DNA from: Polaribacter sp. IC066
GTDB lineage: Bacteria > Bacteroidota > Bacteroidia > Flavobacteriales > Flavobacteriaceae
Direction of reading: 5' to 3'
NCBI RefSeq assembly: GCF_007997085.1
Contig: NZ_VORR01000020.1
Coordinates: 1-64,000, forward strand
Length of the DNA: 64,000 nucleotides
The notes under the pieces are model-generated. The model was not told the origin of the DNA, searched no databases, and saw only the letters and a list, made by a program, of their open reading frames with translations. Positions 8,361 through 16,681 of the stretch are shown in pieces. The translations under genes and the position numbers were made by a program. Numbering within the stretch: the first letter of the stretch is position 1; each line of letters starts with the position of its first letter.

Positions 8361-10556
8361 TTAGTTTTTTATTAATTTTTGAATTACTGTTTGTTCTCCA
8401 ATAGAAACTTTTACCATGTAAATACCTTTCGATAAACTGGTAACATCTATTGCATTCTTATTTTCAGAAAGTTGAGCCGTAAGTATTCTTTTACCTAAAA
8501 GGGTATAAAGATGCACGGTTGCATTTTCTGATATACTAAAAAACACTTCGTTACCATTCGTTGGGTTCGGATATATACTAAAATTGCTCAATACATTCTC
8601 TTTTGTGCTTAAAGTTGAAGCATGACTGCCAAAACCATCAAAAGTGCCAGCGGCCAAAATTTCCCATTCCGCTTTATCAAAACGTGTGTTTGGTGCTGCA
8701 ATAGGTGCTTTTCTACGGTACGTTTTATTTTCAATATGTTTGCTAGAATCATCTTCAAAACCAACAATATCAATTAAAACACCGTCTTTATACAAACCAA
8801 TAGGATCGTTACCATTAAAATTTAAAGGAGAACCAAAGCCGTAAGGAGAAGTATCTTCGTTTGGTGGGCCAAATAAATCGGCTTCATTTAAAAGTACTTG
8901 TTCAGTAACATCTGCATGTACAATAACAAAAACATCACCAGGAATAATATCTACATTTCCTAAAGGATAATCATCTACCCAAGTACCTCCATTTGATTGT
9001 TTCTGAATAGAATATGCTGATAAATTTATGGTAGCACCTGAAAGATTTACAATTTCAATTGCTTTTTCGTTACCGCTTGCAGGCTCTGCATATTCTGATA
9101 TAAACAATTCTGAAACTCCGTTAAACGTTCCGGCTGTTGTAGTTGCAGTAATTGCAGCACTTTTATTAGATTTATTATTATCTACATCTTTTGCTAAAAC
9201 CTCTACCGAATAACTAGTCGTTGAGTCTAAACCGCTTACCGTGTAAAAAATAGCTGAAGTAGAACCGTTTAAAGTACCATCTACAAAAACTTCATAATCG
9301 CCAACAGCATTATTATCTGAAGCAGCAGACCAAGAAACTTTAAAAGAAGAATCTGTTTGGTTACGAACCATCACATTCATAGGTGTTGTTGGTGCTTCTG
9401 TATCTTCTAGTGTTCTTGCGTTTACTGCAATACTAGCATCTGACTTATTGTTGATAAGGTCTTTTGCAATAATAGTTACGCTATAGCTTGTATTTGAGCT
9501 TAAGTTTGATAAAGAAATAGTTGTATTTGTTGTTTGTTCTTCGAGAATATCATTTACGTATACATTATAAAGAGTTACGCCAATATTATCTGTAGATGCT
9601 GTCCAAACAAAATCCAAAGAATTTAAGGTGATGTTGTTTACGGTTACATTTAAAGGCTTGGTTGGTGCCTTGGTATCTGTTTTTTTATAAAAATCCCATC
9701 GATCTTCTGCAGAGTCTCCGCCCCATATTCTTGTTGCTAAATATGGATTGTCTATAAACGGATTTCTATTTCCTTGCGCTGCATCTGCTTCCGCATTTCC
9801 GTGATAAGTATTTCTAGCAATTTCAATGGCAGAAACAGGATCTTCTGCATTCCATTGTAAAAAAAGATCAATCATTTCATCTTCTGTAAACTTTTTACTG
9901 CCTACACCCACTGCTGTTGGTAAACAAACCGAACCATATCTTATGTACATATACATAATCATTCTTGCAGCATCTCCTTTCCATTGATCACCAGGATACC
10001 AAGCGGATGTATTTGGGCCATCTAAACCTTCATGAGAATCAATAGAAGAAAAATTAGAAGTACCAGATCCTCTTCCATATTTTCTATTATTTCTAGTAGA
10101 ATTTCGGGTTCTGTCTGCAGCTCTCAAATGATGCGCATCGGTTGCGGGGCCAGGAACATTGGTATCTAGTACTGGATTTGCTAAAGATTTAGGAAAAACA
10201 TGTTCTCTGTTCCAAACAAAAGAGTTTCCGTCTGCCTTATCTTGTGCTCTATTGTCTCTAGAAAAATCGTTGGTATCATCTTGGTCAGAACCATCTTCCC
10301 AGCCGTAAAATAAAACGACATCACCAGAAAAATTTATATTGTCATCGGTAATTTTAGTAGCGTCCCAAACATCGGGTCCGCTGCTTGTATATTCTAAAAA
10401 GCGCGAATGCGCTGCGATGGTTTTAACAGCCAAAGCGTCTTTTAATTCGAGTCCATAAAGTGTTAAATCTACATCATTATAATAAGGTTGTACCTGCGCA
10501 AAAGAAAGTTGTGCAACCCATAAAATAGTGAGTACAGTAAGTAGTTTTTTTGTCAT
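8361..10556 (-). CDS. T9SS-secreted endonuclease I family nuclease, tandem paralogue
   Basis: A 731-residue protein with the same domain order as its downstream neighbour. It has a signal peptide (ends LSFAQ), an endonuclease I domain with WNREHVFPKSLA and ATDAHHLRAADR, two FN3 domains, a lamin-tail-like domain (LFISEYAEPASGNEKAIEIV) and a C-terminal sorting domain (IYPNPTNGNE, ending QKLIKN). Conserved segments such as GNRNPFIDN, YLATRIWGG, WYPGDQWKGD and MYMYIRYG are shared nearly word for word with the paralogue. FN3 and linker regions diverge, so the duplication is not recent. The catalytic His residues are intact in both. It is the promoter-proximal gene of the pair. Confidence 0.9.
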   Translation of the reverse strand: MTKKLLTVLTILWVAQLSFAQVQPYYNDVDLTLYGLELKDALAVKTIAAHSRFLEYTSSGPDVWDATKITDDNINFSGDVVLFYGWEDGSDQDDTNDFSRDNRAQDKADGNSFVWNREHVFPKSLANPVLDTNVPGPATDAHHLRAADRTRNSTRNNRKYGRGSGTSNFSSIDSHEGLDGPNTSAWYPGDQWKGDAARMIMYMYIRYGSVCLPTAVGVGSKKFTEDEMIDLFLQWNAEDPVSAIEIARNTYHGNAEADAAQGNRNPFIDNPYLATRIWGGDSAEDRWDFYKKTDTKAPTKPLNVTVNNITLNSLDFVWTASTDNIGVTLYNVYVNDILEEQTTNTTISLSNLSSNTSYSVTIIAKDLINNKSDASIAVNARTLEDTEAPTTPMNVMVRNQTDSSFKVSWSAASDNNAVGDYEVFVDGTLNGSTSAIFYTVSGLDSTTSYSVEVLAKDVDNNKSNKSAAITATTTAGTFNGVSELFISEYAEPASGNEKAIEIVNLSGATINLSAYSIQKQSNGGTWVDDYPLGNVDIIPGDVFVIVHADVTEQVLLNEADLFGPPNEDTSPYGFGSPLNFNGNDPIGLYKDGVLIDIVGFEDDSSKHIENKTYRRKAPIAAPNTRFDKAEWEILAAGTFDGFGSHASTLSTKENVLSNFSIYPNPTNGNEVFFSISENATVHLYTLLGKRILTAQLSENKNAIDVTSLSKGIYMVKVSIGEQTVIQKLIKN

Positions 10557-10622
10557 AATTTAATTTTGGTTTAATCAATGGAATTTATGTAGTAGTATTT
10601 TTAAAATAGTGCTCTAAAAAAA

Positions 10623-11834
10623 TTATTTTCTTTCTAAAAGCGCCATGTAGAATCCGTCGAAACCATCAATATGCGCTAAAACTTTTTTATCGCTTACAAA
10701 TGTAAAATCTTTTCCTGATTCTGATGTTAAGAAAGTATTCACTTGATTTTGATTTTCAGAGGGTAAAATAGAGCAGGTAGCATACACCATTTTTCCGCCT
10801 GGTTTTACCATTTTAGAATAACTTTGTAAAATTTCTTGTTGTACTTTTTTGATGTTGTCTATAAACTCGGGTTGTAATTTCCATTTAGAATCAGGATTTC
10901 TACGGATAACACCCAAGCCAGAACAGGGAGCATCGATTAAAACTCTATCTGCTTTGCCGTGTAATTTTTTAATAGGTTTTGTAGAATCAATCACACGCAT
11001 ATCTATGTTATGTGCTTTGTTTCTTTTGGCTCTAATTTTTAATTTTTTCAGTTTACTTTCGTAAATATCCATCGCAATAATTTGCCCTTTATTTTCCATT
11101 AGCGCTGCTAAATGCAAGGTTTTGCCACCAGCGCCTGCGCAAGTATCAATAACTTTCATGCCAGGTTTTACATCTAAATAAGCAGCAACTAATTGAGAGG
11201 AAGCGTCTTGCACTTCGAAAAAGCCATTGTGAAAAGCTTCTGTTCTAAAAACATTCGCTCTTTCTGGTAATAATAAAGCATCTGGATGATGCGGTACAAA
11301 TTCTGTTTCTACACCTTCTGCTTTTAATTTTTTCTGAAGAATTTCTTTAGAAACATTTAAGGTATTGGTTCTTAAAATAACACTTGCTTGCACATTTAAA
11401 GCAGCTATTTCTTTGGTCCAAATTTCTTCACCTAATTCAGAAAGGCATAATTCGTCCATCCAATCAGGAATAGATTCTCTATATTTTCTGGTTCTAGACA
11501 ATTCTGCAAAACGACCTTTTACTCTTCTTTCTGGTACATCGCCAACCTGATTCCAATCTGGTAAAGCAATACCTCTTAAAATACACCAAACAGAAAATAA
11601 TCGCCAAATATTATCTCTATCATACGGTATCTTTACTTCTGCAATTTCTGCATATAAGCGGTTCCAACGAACAATATCATAAATTGTTTCTGCAACAAAT
11701 TTACGATCTCTTGCTCCCCAGCGTTTATCGCGTTTTAAGGCTTTTTCTACGGCTTTATCAGCGTAAACACCTTCGTTAAAAATATCTCTTATACTGTCTA
11801 TAACAGCAAATGTTAAATTTCTATGTAATCTCAT
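10623..11834 (-). CDS. RsmB/NOP-family rRNA cytosine-C5 methyltransferase
   Basis: About 403 residues from the ATG at 11834. I prefer this start because the longer frame begins with a TTG that overlaps a TACCTTTA promoter-like box. An N-terminal NusB-like helical region (residues 1-140) is followed by a Rossmann methyltransferase. Motif I is DTCAGAGGKTLHLAA, motif IV is DAPCSGLGVIRR and motif VI is VYATCSILPSENQNQV. The two Cys residues in the PC and TC motifs are those used for catalysis and product release in m5C RNA methyltransferases. The likely target is 16S rRNA (the RsmB site), but the exact base cannot be read from sequence. It is monocistronic. Confidence 0.85.
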   Translation of the reverse strand: MRLHRNLTFAVIDSIRDIFNEGVYADKAVEKALKRDKRWGARDRKFVAETIYDIVRWNRLYAEIAEVKIPYDRDNIWRLFSVWCILRGIALPDWNQVGDVPERRVKGRFAELSRTRKYRESIPDWMDELCLSELGEEIWTKEIAALNVQASVILRTNTLNVSKEILQKKLKAEGVETEFVPHHPDALLLPERANVFRTEAFHNGFFEVQDASSQLVAAYLDVKPGMKVIDTCAGAGGKTLHLAALMENKGQIIAMDIYESKLKKLKIRAKRNKAHNIDMRVIDSTKPIKKLHGKADRVLIDAPCSGLGVIRRNPDSKWKLQPEFIDNIKKVQQEILQSYSKMVKPGGKMVYATCSILPSENQNQVNTFLTSESGKDFTFVSDKKVLAHIDGFDGFYMALLERK

Positions 11835-11902
11835 TTTTATAATTAAATAATCGGGGTAAAGGTACAAGAATTATAAGAGTTTCTTTAGAAAAGATAAAGG
11901 AC

Positions 11903-11928
11903 AAAAAAAGTCCTACCGAAGCAGGACT
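11903..11928 (-). terminator. Strong intrinsic terminator with UUCG loop, no gene in front of it
   Basis: On the minus strand an 8-bp stem (agtcctgc with gtaggact, one G-T pair) closes a C(TTCG)G tetraloop and is followed by seven T. It lies upstream of the rsmB-like gene, so it must end a minus-strand transcript coming from 11930-12800. No intact minus-strand gene is visible there. Confidence 0.75.
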
Positions 11929-12087
11929 AAAGATTTTCATCTACGGCATATAGCCTTATTGTGATAAGATTAAAGATTAGAAAAATTGATTTCAGTTGTT
12001 GTGTTCTTTTTTATTTATGGTTTTAAGTGATCATGTAGGAGATATTTTTTTTTGATAAAGTAAGACAGAGGCTTTGTTATTCTTTAA

Positions 12088-12213
12088 TTTATTCTAGTTG
12101 GAGAAGGCCGAAACGATTTTAACTTTGATGTTCAAGCAAAACCAGGAGTTATGTTTTTAAGAGTCGTAAGCTCTGAAACAAATTATGCCGTGACTAAAAT
12201 TATTTTTAAGTAA
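12088..12213 (+). pseudogene. Remnant of a T9SS-sorted secreted protein (C-terminal tail only)
   Basis: The frame ending in TAA at 12211-12213 encodes about 41 residues. They include FDVQAKPGVMFLRVVSSET and end KIIFK, which resembles the last strands of a T9SS type A sorting domain. The frame is closed by stops at 12061 and 12085 and has no start codon. A proper intrinsic terminator follows at 12258-12291. I read this as the surviving 3' end of a lost secreted-protein gene. It could belong to the same general class as the nucleases at 6-10 kb, but the tail alone cannot show that. Confidence 0.5.
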
Positions 12214-12257
12214 ATCTCAAATAGGATTATAAGATTGTTAAATTATTATTATTTAAC

Positions 12258-12293
12258 AAAAAAGAGAGTTGATTTATCAGCTCTCTTTTTTTT
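12258..12293 (+). terminator. Intrinsic terminator behind the T9SS-tail remnant
   Basis: The stem gagagttga (12264-12272) pairs with tcagctctc (12277-12285) with one G-T pair. It is flanked by A6 and T8, giving a classic hairpin and U tract on the plus strand. Confidence 0.75.
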
Positions 12294-12816
12294 GTTTAAA
12301 TTTGATTATCTTTTAAATTGACATTCTAGAATTGTAGCTCAAACAAGTGAATGTTTTCCGTAAAACCTCATCGCATATATTGGCGTTTTAACGATTAAGA
12401 GGCTAGCATTTCAAATAGTGAATATTCAAAATATATATAGCTGTTAAAAATTTATATTTTTTATTCAGTATTACCGTATAATTTTGTGTCTTTTAAACTA
12501 GTTTTTAAAGAACACATACCTAATATAGGTAAGTGTGATTTATTTTTAGTTCATTAATACCAAATTAGCCTTATAATGCCCTAATAAATCGTTTTTTTTC
12601 CGCTTACCTATTATCAAAAATAATTACAGTAACGATGCTATGCTAATTACTTTTCATTTCAATTAATCAAAAAATAATTCAATTTACTTGCACGTCACTA
12701 TAAAAATAAATTTATATAATATCTATGATAAGTAATAAGGTGGGTAGGTTATTCTATTCGGTACGCCATAAAAATAAATAAAATATCGTTTATAAAATCT
12801 GATTGCTGTATTTTCG
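12294..12816. other. Intergenic stretch upstream of recG, no gene seen
   Basis: About 520 AT-rich bases. The only structure noted is an imperfect inverted repeat near 12511-12535, cacatacctaatataggtaagtgtg in two facing halves. No clear TAnnTTTG promoter close to recG was found. Confidence 0.4.
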
Positions 12817-15372
12817 TTGTCTAGATTTTACAAGTTGATTTTAAGCAATCCAATAACATATATTCCCGGAATTAGTGCACAAAGAGCAAGTCTTATATAT
12901 TCAGAATTGGGTATTAAAACATGCAATGATTTACTTAACTTTTTTCCTTTTCGGTATATTGATAAAACACAGTTTTATGCTATAAAGGATTTACAACCAA
13001 ACTCTTCTGAAGTACAGATTGTTGGTAAAATAACACGCATTACATCCGTAGCACAAAAAAGAGGCAGTCGGTTAGTTGCTACTTTTCAAGATGCAACAGG
13101 AGCGATGGAGTTGGTTTGGTTTCGCGGACAAAAATGGATTAAAGATTCTTTGAAAATTAATGAACCTTATGTAGTGTATGGTAAACTGAATCATTATAAC
13201 GGTTCTTTTAGTATTCCACATCCAGAAATGGAATTGGTTACAGAGTATAAAAAGAAGTTGCAGACTAAAATGCAGCCTGTATATCCGTCTTCAGAAAAAC
13301 TTACAAATTCAGGTATTTCTAATAAGTTGATGCGCGGTTATATTCAGATCTTATTGCAGCAATTTTACGATAAAATGCAAGAAAGCTTATCACAAGAAAT
13401 TATAGACGATTTTAAATTGATGCCCAAAAAAGATGCTTTTTTAAATGTGCATTTTCCTAAAAGTCAAGAAAATTTAGCCAAAGCAGAATATCGTTTAAAA
13501 TTTGAAGAATTATTTTTTATTCAAATGCAGTTATTGAGAAAGAAACTCATCAACAAAACAAAAATTAAAGGCTTTATTTTCGAAAATGTAGGCGCTATTT
13601 TTAATGAATTTTATGCAGATAAATTACCTTTCGATTTAACCAATGCTCAAAAGCGAGTGTTAAAAGAAATAAGAAAAGATGTGGCTTCTGGTGCACATAT
13701 GAATCGTCTTTTACAAGGAGATGTAGGTTCAGGAAAAACAATTGTGGCTTTACTTTCTATGCTTTTGGCAATTGATAACGGTTTTCAGGCTACTATTATG
13801 GCGCCAACAGAAATTTTAGCAAATCAGCATTATATCGCAGTTTCAGAACTTTTACAAGGAATGGATCTTAAGGTAGATATTCTAACAGGTTCTGTAAGAG
13901 TTAAAAAGAGAAGAGAAATTCATGCAAATCTAGAAGACGGAACATTAGATATTTTAATAGGTACACATGCTTTGTTAGAAGATAAGGTGAAATTTAAAAA
14001 TTTAGGAATTGCCATCATCGATGAACAGCATCGTTTTGGAGTAGCACAAAGATCTAAATTGTGGGCTAAAGGTGGGGGAGGTCCATCCCTAACCCTTTCC
14101 GAAGGGAAGGGGACATCTGTGCGGAATCGGTATGAAACTGCCCGTCCATCAACTTATAAATTGATGAAAGAATTGCAATTAGAGCGTAAAAAGAAAACTA
14201 CGGAAGCAAAACAAGTTCTTTGGGAACAATTAAAAACTAAAAAGTTAGATATAAAATTTAGAAGGCAACATCTAATAGATGAATTTATTGTCGATTTTGT
14301 TTCTATAGAAAAAAAGTTAATTATTGAAGTTGATGGCAAATATCACAATAGCAAAGAACAACAGGAGGCCGATGAATTAAGAACAACAATTTTACAGGAG
14401 TTAGGTTTCAAAGTTATCAGATTCACCAACGAAGAAGTACTAGGAAACACAGATAAAATCGTAATACAGATAACACAGCAGTTGGAAAACCTCCCCTTCG
14501 GGGAGGTTGTAGGGGCTTCTCCTCCCCACATTCTAGTCATGACCGCAACACCAATTCCTAGAACTTTGGCAATGTCTGTGTATGGAGATTTAGATATTTC
14601 TGTGATTGACGAATTACCTCCAGGAAGAAAAGAAGTAAAAACAGTGCATCGTTTTGATAGCAATCGGTTGTCGGTTTTTAAATTTATGCGAGATGAAATT
14701 GCCAAAGGTAGACAAGTATACATCGTATATCCGTTAATTCAGGAATCTGAAACCATGGATTATAAAGATTTGATGGATGGGTTTGAGAGTGTTTCTCGCG
14801 AGTTTCCTACACCAGAATATCAAATTAGTATTGTACACGGAAAAATGAAACCTGCAGACAAAGAGTATGAAATGCAACGTTTTGTGAAGCATGAAACTCA
14901 AATTATGGTGGCCACAACTGTAATTGAAGTGGGTGTAAATGTACCCAATGCAAGTGTGATGATTATTGAAAGTTCAGAACGTTTTGGCTTATCGCAATTA
15001 CATCAATTAAGAGGGCGCGTTGGGCGAGGGGCAGACCAAAGTTATTGCATACTATTATCGAGTTTTAAGTTATCCGCAGAAGCAAAAACACGTTTAAAAA
15101 CGATGGTAGAAACTACAGACGGCTTTAAAATTGCCGAGGTAGATTTAAAGTTACGCGGTCCAGGAAATTTAATGGGAACCCAACAAAGTGGCGTATTAAA
15201 TTTAAATATTGCAGATGTTGTGAAAGACTCTAAAATTTTGGTATCTGCAAGAAATACCGCAATTGCTTTATTGCAAGACGATTCTAATTTATCGAAACCA
15301 GAAAATTTACCCATCAAAAGAACCTTTATTCAGGTTTCTAAATCCTCAAAAATTTGGAGTATTATTAGTTAA
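12817..15372 (+). CDS. recG: ATP-dependent DNA helicase RecG carrying an in-frame DUF559 insertion
   Basis: RecG remodels stalled replication forks and branched DNA. This frame has 851 residues against about 700 usual; the surplus is an insert at residues of about 419-568. The N-terminal wedge/OB region (LQPNSSEVQIVGKI) is followed by the helicase core. Walker A is GDVGSGKT (about 302-309), motif Ia is MAPTEILANQH and motif II is DEQHRFG (402-408). The insert comes next, then motif III TATPIPRT (576-583), motif V/VI region VATTVIEVGVNVPNAS, HQLRGRVGRG and the C-terminal RecG domain. Motifs II and III normally lie about 20 residues apart, so the insert splits the ATPase core. There is no ATG: the frame opens at 12796, and TTG at 12817 or 12835 is the best start. 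The helicase motifs themselves are intact, so whether the product works is open. Confidence 0.85.
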   Translation: MSRFYKLILSNPITYIPGISAQRASLIYSELGIKTCNDLLNFFPFRYIDKTQFYAIKDLQPNSSEVQIVGKITRITSVAQKRGSRLVATFQDATGAMELVWFRGQKWIKDSLKINEPYVVYGKLNHYNGSFSIPHPEMELVTEYKKKLQTKMQPVYPSSEKLTNSGISNKLMRGYIQILLQQFYDKMQESLSQEIIDDFKLMPKKDAFLNVHFPKSQENLAKAEYRLKFEELFFIQMQLLRKKLINKTKIKGFIFENVGAIFNEFYADKLPFDLTNAQKRVLKEIRKDVASGAHMNRLLQGDVGSGKTIVALLSMLLAIDNGFQATIMAPTEILANQHYIAVSELLQGMDLKVDILTGSVRVKKRREIHANLEDGTLDILIGTHALLEDKVKFKNLGIAIIDEQHRFGVAQRSKLWAKGGGGPSLTLSEGKGTSVRNRYETARPSTYKLMKELQLERKKKTTEAKQVLWEQLKTKKLDIKFRRQHLIDEFIVDFVSIEKKLIIEVDGKYHNSKEQQEADELRTTILQELGFKVIRFTNEEVLGNTDKIVIQITQQLENLPFGEVVGASPPHILVMTATPIPRTLAMSVYGDLDISVIDELPPGRKEVKTVHRFDSNRLSVFKFMRDEIAKGRQVYIVYPLIQESETMDYKDLMDGFESVSREFPTPEYQISIVHGKMKPADKEYEMQRFVKHETQIMVATTVIEVGVNVPNASVMIIESSERFGLSQLHQLRGRVGRGADQSYCILLSSFKLSAEAKTRLKTMVETTDGFKIAEVDLKLRGPGNLMGTQQSGVLNLNIADVVKDSKILVSARNTAIALLQDDSNLSKPENLPIKRTFIQVSKSSKIWSIIS
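14072..14529 (+). mobile_element. In-frame DUF559 nuclease-like element with palindromic ends
   Basis: The insert encodes a DUF559 (Vsr-like, PD-(D/E)xK-related) domain. It shows TTEAKQVLWEQLKTKKLD, KFRRQHLIDEFIVDF with an acidic residue at about 493, and LIIEVDGKYHN with E504 and D506, ending in a helix IVIQITQQL. At the left end is the hairpin ccctttcc/gggaaggg (14093-14111); at the right end is the perfect hairpin aacctcccc/ggggaggtt (14488-14508). The extremities gtgggggagg (14072-14081) and cctccccac (14521-14529) form a near-perfect terminal inverted repeat. The last bases also encode the conserved PPH of RecG. The insert is about 450 bp, a multiple of three, and contains no stop. No intein (Hint) splice residues are present. 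Confidence 0.8.
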
Positions 15373-15934
15373 AGATTCCTTTTTGCTAATTTTTATATCA
15401 AGGTGATTTTTGTGATTTTAGAATTATACCCAATAGAGTTTATAATTTTTAGTTAATCTCTAATAAAAAAGCATTCTTGTCCGATAAAAGACTCAAGATT
15501 GTTTCGTTTTTAGGATTAACTTGCCAGTCAGCCGGCAGGGAGCCAAGACTTGATCTTAACTAGCTGATAAATCTATATAGCTTAAAATAAAATTGTCTCT
15601 TTTATCTTGATGAAATTATTTTAAAAAAAGCAAGGTTTTGTTTAAAAAAAAGTCGAGAAATCTTATATTTAACAAGGTTTATCAAACTAAAAATAGTGTC
15701 GGATAACAAGCGCTTTAACATAAAGCGATTTCACTTGTTTTGTAAAATGACACCTTGTATTCGTAATTGTTTTTAAAATAAAAAATTTATCCTTGGCTTT
15801 TGTCTGATTTTAAGTTAATTAAAATCTGGCTCTGCCTCCCTGATTGCCTTTAGGCATGTTGGTTCTAAAAGCAAAGAGCTATTGTTTTTTTAACGGACAA
15901 CAATATTTTTAAATATCTAATTATTCTATTTTAT
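15373..15934. other. Intergenic stretch with a nested inverted repeat, no gene seen
   Basis: About 560 bases between recG and the Crp-type regulator. It contains a phrase, ttgccagtcagccggcaggg (about 15521-15540), of the kind found in dispersed Bacteroidota repeats. It also holds the nested inverted repeat listed separately at 15696-15753. No coding remnant was recognised. Confidence 0.4.
15696..15753. repeat. Three-layer nested inverted repeat
   Basis: GTGTC (15696-15700) faces GACAC (15749-15753), AACAAG (15705-15710) faces CTTGTT (15734-15739), and CGCTTTA (15711-15717) faces TAAAGCG (15721-15727) across a 3-base loop. The combined 13-bp stem with a bulge could be a structured RNA, a cruciform or a recombination site. 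Confidence 0.6.
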
Positions 15935-15952
15935 TTAGTGAAATTTCACTAA
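15935..15952. promoter_or_regulatory. Candidate Crp/Fnr-type operator upstream of the regulator gene
   Basis: The 18-bp sequence TTAGTGAAATTTCACTAA is a perfect palindrome of the GTGA-N4-TCAC type that Crp/Fnr-family dimers recognise. It lies 21 bp before the ATG of the Crp/Fnr-type gene, so autoregulation is the simplest guess. This is inference from position and symmetry. Confidence 0.5.
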
Positions 15953-15973
15953 TTTTATATTTAATTCAAATTG

Positions 15974-16681
15974 ATGACTACCGAAAATATTCACTACAAT
16001 AGATATTTAAAAGCTTTAATACGTTCTCCTTTTTTAAAAGATTCTACTCCAGAATCACTAAAACTCCTTTTAAGTTATATGCAGGAAGAGCGTTGGAACG
16101 CGAAAAACTTTAAAAGTAGCGCGGAAGTAAGTGCTACCTTTTATTTTATTGTTTCGGGAAGACTCAAAGTGTTTAAGTCTAATCCCGGCAGTGGCAGAGA
16201 ACATACTGTATTTGTATTATCTACTGGTGACGTTTTTGATGTTTTGTCGTTGCTAGATGCCGAACCGCATGATGTATATTGGGAGGCCTTGGATGTCTTG
16301 AAAGTTTTAAAAATTTCAGTGCCTCAAATGAGGTTATGGATTAATGAATATCCAATAAGTCATAAGGCTATTCTTTACTATTTAGGAGAGCGTATGAGAC
16401 AGCTTATGGACGTTGCAACAGATGTTACTTTGCATAGCACTTTAGTGCGCCTAGCTTCTTTGCTTCTTAAAAACATTAACGGAGAAACTCGTAAACTAGA
16501 ATTAATAAACAACTTGCCCAATGATGAAATTGCTGGGCTTATTGGCACTACTAGAGCTGTTGTGAGTCGCCACATTCAAGAGTTGAAACGTTGCGGAGCA
16601 ATCTCTGTAAGTCGCAAAAAAATTAATGTTAAGAATTTAGAGGTTCTATTCTCAATTGCAGAAGAAAAGTACATTCCTTAA
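15974..16681 (+). CDS. Crp/Fnr-family transcriptional regulator
   Basis: 235 residues from the ATG at 15974; the upstream TTG is less likely. The N-terminal cyclic-nucleotide-binding beta-roll fold covers residues of about 20-135 (FYFIVSGRLKVF, VFVLSTGDVFDV). A long dimer helix follows (about 136-165), then a C-terminal HTH of the Crp type (LPNDEIAGLIGTTRAVVSRHIQELKRCG, about 185-215, read here as two adjoining helices). There is no Cys cluster for an Fnr Fe-S centre, and the ligand is unknown. A palindromic operator candidate lies just upstream. The next genes on the same strand are the decayed aminotransferase and the amine-metabolism cluster, which it may control, though 800 bases separate them. 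Confidence 0.8.
   Translation: MTTENIHYNRYLKALIRSPFLKDSTPESLKLLLSYMQEERWNAKNFKSSAEVSATFYFIVSGRLKVFKSNPGSGREHTVFVLSTGDVFDVLSLLDAEPHDVYWEALDVLKVLKISVPQMRLWINEYPISHKAILYYLGERMRQLMDVATDVTLHSTLVRLASLLLKNINGETRKLELINNLPNDEIAGLIGTTRAVVSRHIQELKRCGAISVSRKKINVKNLEVLFSIAEEKYIP

Noticed and set aside
14072-14529. Intein in RecG
   Set aside because: There is no Cys/Ser at the left junction, no Hint motifs and no terminal His-Asn. The domain is DUF559 and the ends are palindromic DNA.
15696-15753. Integron attC site
   Set aside because: The nested repeat is only loosely similar in shape, and there is no integrase or gene-cassette row nearby.
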